A stretch of 64,000 nt of DNA from the NCBI RefSeq assembly GCF_039521745.1, contig NZ_BAAACT010000005.1. One strand, written 5' to 3'. Made by a program: the position numbers and the translations under genes. The notes under the pieces were generated by a model. That model worked only from the letters and a program-made list of their open reading frames with translations, was not told the origin of the DNA and searched no databases. Positions 8,543-15,507 of this stretch are shown here, in pieces. Position 1 is the first letter of the stretch. Each line of letters begins with the position of its first letter. Source of the DNA: Faecalicatena contorta. GTDB lineage: Bacteria; Bacillota; Clostridia; Lachnospirales; Lachnospiraceae.

Positions 8543-9367
8543 TTATCCTTTTACTGCCCCCGAGGTAACCCCCTGTATGATATATTTCTGGAAGAATGTA
8601 AAAATCACAACCGGCGGGATAATCCCAATCAGAGACGCAGCAGCCATGATATGCCAGCGGATTGTTGTATCGCTGAGCAGGCTGTATACCACCAGCGTCA
8701 AAGGATATTTATTTGCATCTGACAGCAGGAACAGCGGTACAACAAATTCATTATAACTATTGATGAACACAAAAATTGCCCCCACCGCGATGCCCGGACC
8801 GCTGATTGGAAAAATCACGCGGACCAGCAGCTGTATATAGCTGCAGCCGTCCAGCGCCGCCGCCTCTTCCAGCTCTGCCGGAAGGGTTGAAAAATATCCG
8901 TGAAGAATGGTTACGACCAGTGCCAGGTTAATGCCTGTAAGCACAAGAACCAGTGCCCCCCGGGAATTCAGAATGCCAAGCGACTGGAACATCCTGTATA
9001 ATGTAGGCAGGATAACAATACCCGCCATCATCTGCGTTAGAAGTAAGATAAAAAGCATACCCTGGCGCAACTTGAAGCGGTATCTGGAAAGCACATAAGC
9101 TGCCGGAATGGAGATCAGCGTCGTGAGAACCGTTGCACAGCACGCATAGAAAAAGCTGTTCAGCACGTTGCCGGCGATTAGTCCAAAGGCCGAGGTAAAG
9201 TTGGACAGCTCAAAATAATGAGGCACCAGCTGCGCCTCCAGAAGGTGGGAATATGGAGTCAGCGACACGATCAGCGCTTCATAGATTGGGATCGCCGCAA
9301 ACATACAGAATAAAATACAAAGGATAATCCGGACAATTTTTCCGGCAATTGATTTATTATTTCTCAT
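8543..9367 (-). CDS. Carbohydrate ABC transporter permease, MalG type
   Basis: A 274-aa inner-membrane permease with six helices and the EAA loop ELEEAAALDGCSYIQLLVRV, which docks the ATPase. It ends TSGAVKG, as usual for MalG-like subunits. The ATG at 9367 has AGGAGG 7 nt upstream and overlaps the stop of the MalF-type gene by 4 bp. It pairs with that permease and the binding protein at 10.4 kb; no ATPase gene is nearby, so a shared MsmK/MsmX-type ATPase probably serves it. Confidence 0.9.
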   Translation of the reverse strand: MRNNKSIAGKIVRIILCILFCMFAAIPIYEALIVSLTPYSHLLEAQLVPHYFELSNFTSAFGLIAGNVLNSFFYACCATVLTTLISIPAAYVLSRYRFKLRQGMLFILLLTQMMAGIVILPTLYRMFQSLGILNSRGALVLVLTGINLALVVTILHGYFSTLPAELEEAAALDGCSYIQLLVRVIFPISGPGIAVGAIFVFINSYNEFVVPLFLLSDANKYPLTLVVYSLLSDTTIRWHIMAAASLIGIIPPVVIFTFFQKYIIQGVTSGAVKG

Positions 9368-10227
9368 GCCGCATCCTCCTTTTCCATCAGTCTCCAGTAA
9401 AATACCGTAATAATTACCAGTACCAATATCGCGATCAGTGACCATGCAGATGCTGTGCCAAGGTTTTTCATACTGAACATCTCCTGATAGATGTGCATCG
9501 AAATGGTCTTGGTCGCATTGACCGGCCCGCCGCCTGTCATACCGAAAATAATATCAAATACAAGGAATGTCCAGACTGTCAGTACAATCAGAGTACTTCC
9601 TGTAATTGCCTTCAGATTAGGCATGGTAATATAACAGAATCTCTGCACTGGACCGGCGCCGTCAATACATGCCGCTTCATACTGTTCGGCCGGGATCGTC
9701 GTAAGTGCCGAATAATAATTCATAAACGCAAACGGCATAGCACGCCAAATTCTGGCCAGGATGACGGATGTGAGAGCCAGATCCAGGCCCAGGAAACTGA
9801 TCGGCTCCTCAATCAGGCCTAAGTTCTTAAGCAATACATTGATGATACCGAAGTCAGAATTATATACAAAACGCCAGCAAGAGGCAACAATAATCAAAGG
9901 AATAGCGTAGGGCAGCAGATTGAATGCCACGACTACTTTCTTTCCCGCAAAAGACCGGCTGCAGATCAATGCCACGGCAAGGCCCAGGATCATCGCGGGA
10001 ATTACAGAACCAAACGTCCAGATCAACGTAGTTACAACAGTTTTCGGAATCTCGCCTTTAATAATAGAAAAATTTCCAAAGCCTACAAACTGGCCTGCTG
10101 AAGCGCCGCTAAATCCCATAAAGGCGCTGGTACAGACCTTAAACAACGGGTATCCGTAAATAAAAACCAACAGGACAATTAGCGGAAGCAGCGAACAGAT
10201 GACTCTTTTTCTCTGGCTCTTTTTCAA
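9364..10227 (-). CDS. Carbohydrate ABC transporter permease, MalF type
   Basis: A 287-aa permease with six predicted helices and the EAA motif EQYEAACIDGAGPVQRFCYI. The likely start is TTG 10227 with AAAGGGGG 8-10 nt upstream; the N-terminus KKSQRKRVICSLLPLIVLLV is then a normal short cytoplasmic tail. The frame remains open to 10284 but that part overlaps a hairpin. Same operon as the solute-binding protein and MalG-type permease. Confidence 0.88.
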   Translation of the reverse strand: MKKSQRKRVICSLLPLIVLLVFIYGYPLFKVCTSAFMGFSGASAGQFVGFGNFSIIKGEIPKTVVTTLIWTFGSVIPAMILGLAVALICSRSFAGKKVVVAFNLLPYAIPLIIVASCWRFVYNSDFGIINVLLKNLGLIEEPISFLGLDLALTSVILARIWRAMPFAFMNYYSALTTIPAEQYEAACIDGAGPVQRFCYITMPNLKAITGSTLIVLTVWTFLVFDIIFGMTGGGPVNATKTISMHIYQEMFSMKNLGTASAWSLIAILVLVIITVFYWRLMEKEDAA

Positions 10228-10264
10228 ACAGGGCGCCCCCTTTCTCAAAACGAATATTGCTGCA

Positions 10265-10294
10265 ATCCAGGCCGGATGAACCACCGGCCTGGAT
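10265..10294 (-). terminator. Intercistronic hairpin between binding-protein and permease genes
   Basis: Perfect 11-bp stem ATCCAGGCCGG / CCGGCCTGGAT with an 8-nt loop and no T tract. Hairpins here usually stabilise the binding-protein mRNA or reduce read-through, giving more binding protein than permease. Confidence 0.7.
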
Positions 10295-10311
10295 AATAGA
10301 CTTATGTTTGA

Positions 10312-10402
10312 TACCTTAACCCATACCTTTCAGCAACTCCCAGGTTGATACGTTTGAGATCTTCCCCCGTACCTTTTAATAGATCCCTGGTCTGATGCGT
10401 TA
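10312..10402. repeat. Degenerate tandem duplication in the intercistronic gap
   Basis: Two similar segments of about 40 bp, each containing TACCTTT, a CCC-n-GGT core and GAT-n-CGTT, lie about 45-50 bp apart (near 10312 and 10362). Identity is about two thirds. It may be an old local duplication; function unknown. Confidence 0.4.
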
Positions 10403-10418
10403 ACTGCAGCGCTACAGG

Positions 10419-11774
10419 TTATTGGTTTCGTGAAGTAACGCCTTCCGCAGCCTCAGCCGCCGCTTTGAGTGCATCTTCCGCACTGAGCTGGCCCAGAATG
10501 AGCTGCTGCCATACTTCTTCTAATGCAGTGTAGTACGCCGCCGGCGTCGCACTGTCCTTTCCAATCATACCGTACAGCTTATAATCCTGTGCTTCGTCAT
10601 AAAATACCTTCCAGAAATCATACTGGAATGAAGGGTTATCAAATTCCGACTCATACAGGGGAGCAGAACCGTATGCCAAGTGGTGTTCGATAATTACTTC
10701 CGGCGACATCAGATATTCAATCAGTTTTGCAGAAGCTTCTGCTGTCTCGTCACGCGTAGCGATCCAGCCATTGGTGCCTGCCCATGCAATTTCCTTGCCA
10801 TTTGGAGCAAGCGGAATCTTAGCAATCCCAATCTTACTTTCATCCAGGTTTTCGCCGAATGCAGCCGTATATGCCGCAACGCCCCACGGACCGTCAATCA
10901 GCATTCCCACTCCGCCGTCTCTTAACAGCGGGCGTAATTCTCCCCGTCCGTATTCAGTAGGGGAATCCTGTACATAAGGAACGAGCTGCTCTACAAATTT
11001 AACTGCTTCAAGACCCTCATCCGTATCAAACAGCGGCATGCTCTTATTATCCAGGATCGGTGCATCGGTCGCCTGATTTATGAACATTCCAACAAATTCT
11101 TCCAGCACTTCAGAGCCGGTAATGGCAGGAACGCCGATACCGGGTACGCCGGCCTTTTCTTTGATGGCTTTTGCAGCTGCCAGAAGCTCATCCCACGTTG
11201 CAGGCGGAGCCTCCGGATCCAGGCCTGCGGCCTCAAACACCTCTTTATTATAGTAAAGTACCGCTGTATCTACGCTGCTTGGAACATAATATGTACCGTC
11301 AAGTCCGCTGGTATTTACCAGATTCCAGACGCTGTCGGGTATCTGGCTGAAGAAGTCTTCGCTCAGATAGTCATCCAGCTTTACCAGATGTTCATGCGCA
11401 GAGGAATCATTCATCTTATTGTCCCACCAGAAGATGACGTCAGGCTGGGTTCCCGCCTCAAAAGAGGTCGGATACTTCTGGATCCAGCCAGCCCATGATT
11501 CATACATGATTTCCACATCAATATCCGGGTTGTCTTTTTCAAACTGTTCAATCGCCGGCTCCATAAAGGCTTCCACTTTTTCCTGGTCACCGGGCCTTAG
11601 AACTGTAATCTTTGTTTTTCCGCCTTTGCCGTCAGTGGTTTCTGTTTCATCCGAAGCTTCCTTTGACGTATCTGCGCTGTCTGCAGCGGTATCCTTAGAT
11701 GAACCGCAGCCCCACAGTGTCGTACTAAATACAAGGGTACACAATAAGATCAAACTAATTATTTTCTTTTTCAT
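10419..11774 (-). CDS. Extracellular solute-binding lipoprotein of sugar ABC importer
   Basis: A 451-aa family-1 solute-binding protein. The N-terminus KKKIISLILLCTLVFSTTL leads to the lipobox LWGC (Cys23), followed by a Ser/Asp/Thr-rich linker and the two-lobed binding domain (TKITVLRPGDQ, PDVIFWWDNKMND, GGVGMLIDGPWG). It captures the imported substrate outside the cell. ATG 11774 gives a clean signal peptide, with GGAAGGA 12 nt upstream; ATG 11786 is an alternative. Substrate is not evident, but the operon suggests a sugar acid or glycosylated hydroxy acid. Confidence 0.88.
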   Translation of the reverse strand: MKKKIISLILLCTLVFSTTLWGCGSSKDTAADSADTSKEASDETETTDGKGGKTKITVLRPGDQEKVEAFMEPAIEQFEKDNPDIDVEIMYESWAGWIQKYPTSFEAGTQPDVIFWWDNKMNDSSAHEHLVKLDDYLSEDFFSQIPDSVWNLVNTSGLDGTYYVPSSVDTAVLYYNKEVFEAAGLDPEAPPATWDELLAAAKAIKEKAGVPGIGVPAITGSEVLEEFVGMFINQATDAPILDNKSMPLFDTDEGLEAVKFVEQLVPYVQDSPTEYGRGELRPLLRDGGVGMLIDGPWGVAAYTAAFGENLDESKIGIAKIPLAPNGKEIAWAGTNGWIATRDETAEASAKLIEYLMSPEVIIEHHLAYGSAPLYESEFDNPSFQYDFWKVFYDEAQDYKLYGMIGKDSATPAAYYTALEEVWQQLILGQLSAEDALKAAAEAAEGVTSRNQ

Positions 11775-11891
11775 AACTTTAACCATTCCTTCCCGCTGAA
11801 TTGCAGGCTTCTCAGAGCCTGCAGCCAGCAAAATCTCATCCACCTTTTTAAAGTTTCTCCGCTTGAAAGCACCAGATCCTATTCCGGGAGG

Positions 11892-12809
11892 CTAGGCAAG
11901 ATACCCGTATTCCTTCAGAACCGCCTTAAGGGTCTCCATAACATCGGCCGGAAGCTCTGAAATAACCGGTTTACGGCAGTATCCAGCATCTACGCCGCGG
12001 AGTTTAAGGCCTTCTTTAATAATCTGAAGCCAAGGCGTCGGCATGCCGTCTGCAGTCGGTTTCGTAAATAACGGAAGATAGGGGCGGATCTTTTCGAAGT
12101 GGGCAGTCATCGCTTCTTCCATCTTCCTCTCTTTTGCAAGGTTGAATACTTCTGTATTCTCCTTCGGGAAAAGGTTCCCTGTACCGCATACCCATCCGTC
12201 TGCCCAGCAGCTCACGCTTTCAACAGGGCATACATCGTAACCATAGAAGATCGCAAAATGATCGTCTGTAAGATATCTAAGATCCTGTTGTCTGTACACA
12301 TCCGCCTGACGCTCCTTCACCGCGTCGATAAAGCCTTCGTTGTACAGCTTAGCCATAAATTCATCACTCATCAGGCAGGTTGAATAGTAGGGGTTGTGAT
12401 ATACCATAATCGGGATATCAATAGCTTTACGGATTGTCTCATAATGCTTTAACAGTTCGTTCTCATTCGGAGCCATGTACCACGGTGTTACTGCCATAAC
12501 GCCGTCTGCACCCGCTGCCTCGGCTGCCTGTGACATTTTAACCACGTCTTTTGTCCGATATGCGCCGGTTGAGCATACGACTTTAATCCTTCCGTCTGCG
12601 GCTTTCACCGCCGCATCATTCACTGCAATCTGCTCGTCAGGAGTCATCGCAACCATCTCGCCGGTACTGCCGGAGGGAATAATACCAGTAACACCATTGT
12701 CAGCCAGAAAATCCGTGCATTCTTTGATTCCTGCAAAGTTGATGGATTCATCTTCATGAAAAGGTGTCACCATTGGGATGTAGATGCCGTTCAGTTTTTC
12801 TTTTGCCAT
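11892..12809 (-). CDS. DapA/NanA-family (class I) aldolase or hydro-lyase
   Basis: A 305-aa member of the dihydrodipicolinate synthase/N-acetylneuraminate lyase superfamily. The Schiff-base lysine is Lys165 (DAVKERQ), the active-site tyrosine is Tyr137 (VYHNPYY) and the pyruvate-carboxylate motif is GSTGE (47-51). Members cleave 2-keto-3-deoxy acids to pyruvate plus an aldehyde, or run the reverse. It is the first gene of the operon, so here it is more likely catabolic than lysine-biosynthetic. The gene faces away from the IclR regulator. Confidence 0.88.
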   Translation of the reverse strand: MAKEKLNGIYIPMVTPFHEDESINFAGIKECTDFLADNGVTGIIPSGSTGEMVAMTPDEQIAVNDAAVKAADGRIKVVCSTGAYRTKDVVKMSQAAEAAGADGVMAVTPWYMAPNENELLKHYETIRKAIDIPIMVYHNPYYSTCLMSDEFMAKLYNEGFIDAVKERQADVYRQQDLRYLTDDHFAIFYGYDVCPVESVSCWADGWVCGTGNLFPKENTEVFNLAKERKMEEAMTAHFEKIRPYLPLFTKPTADGMPTPWLQIIKEGLKLRGVDAGYCRKPVISELPADVMETLKAVLKEYGYLA

Positions 12810-12943
12810 TGTTCTCGTTCTCCTTTACTCTTCAAAATATAATTGATTAGATTTAAAATAGTCATTCCAATATGTAAAATATGGTCTTATTCTGTTTAGA
12901 ATGATTTTCTTGACTCTCATTCTTGTTGAATTAATCCGCTTTT

Positions 12944-12959
12944 CGGAATGGCTATTCCG
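12944..12959. promoter_or_regulatory. Putative IclR-family operator 1
   Basis: CGGAATGGCTATTCCG is a perfect 6-4-6 inverted repeat, placed about 135 bp upstream of the aldolase gene. It shares GGAAT-n4-ATTCC with the other two sites. Binding by the adjacent regulator is inferred. Confidence 0.65.
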
Positions 12960-13173
12960 TAATTTCAATATACAACGATTTTTATGGTCTGTCAACTACA
13001 TTTTTCCACTTTTTATATTTTAAATTTTTCATTATATTTTCAGATATTTTTGATTATATTCTGTAATCATAGTTTTTGTTTTAATTTAACTCATTTAACC
13101 CAATTAATATCACTAAATTAATGTTGCCCGCTCACATATCTATAACATGTCCTCTCTGGCATTTTGTTTTTTC

Positions 13174-13187
13174 GGAATATATATTCC
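13174..13187. promoter_or_regulatory. Putative IclR-family operator 2
   Basis: GGAATATATATTCC is a perfect palindrome, 29 bp upstream of the -35 box of the regulator promoter. Confidence 0.65.
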
Positions 13188-13216
13188 AATTAATTCCCCC
13201 ATTTTCTTTCAACATA

Positions 13217-13245
13217 TTGACATACATTTTTTAAAATGGTATAAA
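13217..13245 (+). promoter_or_regulatory. Promoter of the IclR-type regulator
   Basis: TTGACA (13217-13222) and TATAAA (13240-13245) separated by exactly 17 bp. It is flanked by operators 2 and 3, which suggests autoregulation. Confidence 0.75.
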
Positions 13246-13274
13246 TGTAGTATATAGTCGCTTTACACTCTGAT

Positions 13275-13288
13275 GAAATAAATATTCC
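13275..13288. promoter_or_regulatory. Putative IclR-family operator 3
   Basis: GAAATAAATATTCC differs from the perfect site by one base in a half-site. It lies just downstream of the likely transcription start, a position that would block transcription. Confidence 0.6.
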
Positions 13289-13364
13289 AATAATAACTTG
13301 CCGGATGGAACACTTGATATCCCTTTAGCAAGATATCATAGTATATAGTAAGGAGGTACGCATC

Positions 13365-14141
13365 ATGGAAAAACAAAACGTAGAAACCATCAAGATGGTG
13401 GACCGTGCCTTAGAGGTACTGGACATCCTCCGCAAGGAACGCTCTCCGCTTGGCGTAAATGAGATTGCAAAAAGCTGTGAGCTTAATCCGTCAACTGCTT
13501 TCCGCATTTTAAAGACTTTAGAAGTGAATGGCTGGGTTTACCAGTGTAACGATGGGCGTTACATAACCGGCCAGAAGATCAGTTTTGTCATCGAGAAAAA
13601 TAACCTCTATCTGGCCTTAAAGGAAGTAGCGGAGCTGACTATGATCCGCTGCACAGAAGAACACGGCCAGCCCATGAATCTGATCGTACGCGAAGGGCAC
13701 CGCTGCTACGTACTGCAGCAGTCCCGCACTAAGAGCCTTGTAAACTATGTACCGGCATTGTACTCCGAGCTTCCCTTTTACGCTTGTGCGGGAGGCAAGG
13801 TTCTAATGTCCGAGCTGCCGATCAGCCTGGTAGAAAAGCTGGTCGATTCCTGCGATATGGAACCGCTCACCCCTTATACCATCATTGATCCGGACGAATT
13901 CTGGCTGGAAGTCCGAAAGACCGCAAAAAGAGGATATGCCTTTGACCACAGAGAGTCCTCTGATAACGGCAGCTGCATATCCGTTCCGGTCCGGGACAGC
14001 GAAGGAAATATCATAGCCGCACTGTCATTCAGCGGATTTGTCGGTATAAAAGACACCGACGAATTGCTGTCCTATCTGCCGGTACTCAAAGAAGCATCCG
14101 AAGAAATTACCCGTAACCTATTCCAATGCTGGGGCAGGTAA
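13365..14141 (+). CDS. IclR-family transcriptional regulator
   Basis: A 258-aa regulator with the N-terminal winged helix (VDRALEVLDILRKERSPLGV through NPSTAFRILKTLEVNGWVY, residues 10-60) and the C-terminal GAF-like effector domain (YYAC-type segment ELPFYACAGGKVLMSELP; end LSFSGFVG). IclR proteins sense small carboxylates, aromatics or sugar acids. AAGGAGG lies 8 nt before ATG 13365. It is divergent from the 12.8-4.1 kb operon and separated by palindromic sites, so it very likely controls that operon. Confidence 0.92.
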   Translation: MEKQNVETIKMVDRALEVLDILRKERSPLGVNEIAKSCELNPSTAFRILKTLEVNGWVYQCNDGRYITGQKISFVIEKNNLYLALKEVAELTMIRCTEEHGQPMNLIVREGHRCYVLQQSRTKSLVNYVPALYSELPFYACAGGKVLMSELPISLVEKLVDSCDMEPLTPYTIIDPDEFWLEVRKTAKRGYAFDHRESSDNGSCISVPVRDSEGNIIAALSFSGFVGIKDTDELLSYLPVLKEASEEITRNLFQCWGR

Positions 14142-14170
14142 GCCCGCAGCGTATCGTACGATTTCTAACT

Positions 14171-14220
14171 GCGGAAAAGCCGCACCTTATGGTATCTTCC
14201 ATAAGATGCGGCTTTTCCGC
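14171..14220. terminator. Long hairpin after the iclR-type gene
   Basis: Stem of 22 bp with one G-U pair (GCGGAAAAGCCGCA... at 14171-14192 and its complement at 14199-14220) around TATCTT. There is no strong T tract, so it may be an mRNA-stabilising or repeat hairpin. Confidence 0.65.
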
Positions 14221-14232
14221 GTTTAGATATGA

Positions 14233-14253
14233 CAGGCCGGACGGCCTGTTTTT
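14233..14253 (+). terminator. Rho-independent terminator of iclR-type gene
   Basis: CAGGCC GGAC GGCCTG followed by TTTTT. Confidence 0.75.
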
Positions 14254-14330
14254 GATAGCAAATCAGGCCGTCCTGAACTGTTACAGTTTTTAGAATCCGC
14301 ATTATTTTACCCCGGAGTCCTCCATCCGGT

Positions 14331-15230
14331 CTATTTTCCGGGACGTTCCTGCTCCTGCTGCTCCTGTTCCTGCTCTTTCTCGTCCTGCGCTTCCACGATT
14401 TTGAAGAAGTCCCGTTCCGCCTTCTTTTTCCGCGGGACGAATCTTCCTACCACCCGTCCTCTGCCTCTATTTTTCACATAGAAGTAACCGATGACAGAGA
14501 ACACTACTGCCCCGATAAAATTTACCATCAGGTCTTTCATGGTGTCGATCAGGCCAATATCCAGATAGCCCCCCAGGCCGAGATCCTTCCCCTGAACCAC
14601 TACGCTGGTTATGTTTCCAATCTCAGCAACATTATTACCGCCTGCCGGATCCAGCATAACCGATCGGATGGTATGGATAATGGTATCCTTCTGCATATCA
14701 AATCCCAGAATATGGTCCATGCCGAATTCAAAGAATTCCCAGATAACCCCGATAGTCATAGAAAAGCAAAAAGCCACAATGGCTGTGAACAGCGGCGACA
14801 GTTTGAACACCATTCTTTCACTGCGGTTGAGGAGATCCACCAACGAAAATCCAATTGCAGCCGCAAGGAATCCGTTGAGCGTGTGCAGGACGGTATCCCA
14901 AAACGGAAATACGATATAGAACTCCCGTATCTCCCCCAGAATTTCGGCGGCAAATATGAAAACAAGAATAATAATCTCGAGAGTTGTCGGCAGTTCTATC
15001 TTCATTGTCACCTGAACCAGACTAGGGATAACCAGAAGCAGCAGCGTGAGGATACATAGAAACACATTCTCATAATTTTGATTAAATATCTGCAGGATCA
15101 TAACTATGATCACAAGCAGACGCAGCACAAAATATACCATAAAAGAACTTTTGTGCTCCCTCAGTTCCATACTTAACGCCTTCCACATATTGCGGAAACG
15201 GTGCTTTTCCTTCTTATCGCTATCCTTCAT
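14331..15230 (-). CDS. Multi-pass membrane protein, DUF2238/YjdF-like
   Basis: A 299-aa protein with six to seven hydrophobic segments. FPFWDTVLHTLNGFLAAAIGF and TIGVIWEFFEFGMDHILGFD resemble the conserved Asp-His and Trp-Glu-Glu positions of DUF2238 (YjdF) membrane proteins. The C-terminal tail is charged with a Glu/Gln run. The ATG at 15230 follows AAGGTAAG. It stands alone between the iclR terminator and the ABC/two-component module; function unknown. Confidence 0.6.
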   Translation of the reverse strand: MKDSDKKEKHRFRNMWKALSMELREHKSSFMVYFVLRLLVIIVMILQIFNQNYENVFLCILTLLLLVIPSLVQVTMKIELPTTLEIIILVFIFAAEILGEIREFYIVFPFWDTVLHTLNGFLAAAIGFSLVDLLNRSERMVFKLSPLFTAIVAFCFSMTIGVIWEFFEFGMDHILGFDMQKDTIIHTIRSVMLDPAGGNNVAEIGNITSVVVQGKDLGLGGYLDIGLIDTMKDLMVNFIGAVVFSVIGYFYVKNRGRGRVVGRFVPRKKKAERDFFKIVEAQDEKEQEQEQQEQERPGK

Positions 15231-15391
15231 CTTACCTTCATCCCTTCAGAATCCATGTCTGCTTCTCATCATTGACCGCTAGACAGCCGGTCTATACATT
15301 CACTCATTATAAAAAGAAACCGGCATAATTGCAAGTGATATCTTTGGGAAGCGCTATTTGCTGATTAGACGGACGCCAAGGGGAGTATAAT

Positions 15392-15452
15392 CAGCAGGCC
15401 TTCCAGACTTTTCGGGCGGGGTAAAACGCCTTAAAGCCTGGAAACCTGCTTA
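15392..15452. repeat. Imperfect inverted repeat downstream of the FtsX-type gene
   Basis: AGCAGGCCTTCCAG pairs with CTGGAAACCTGCT around a GC-rich loop with its own small stem (GGCG / CGCC). It may be the terminator for the transporter operon, although no T run follows. Confidence 0.5.
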
Positions 15453-15507
15453 CTGATCTACATAGGCGCAGCCTTAATTCCGACCTGCCTATTCAATGCG
15501 TACGACC

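Larger units (their letters stand above)
12810..13364. other. Divergent control region between the catabolic operon and iclR-type gene
   Basis: A 555-bp AT-rich gap holding three inverted-repeat sites of the form GGAAT-n4-ATTCC (12944-12959, 13174-13187, 13275-13288) and a good plus-strand promoter. A single ATTCC half-site also lies near 12865. No gene is seen. Confidence 0.8.

Noticed and set aside
11892..12809. Assignment as the lysine-biosynthetic dapA
   Set aside because: The gene lies at the head of a sugar-importer operon under an IclR regulator and away from other lysine genes, so a catabolic aldolase is more likely.
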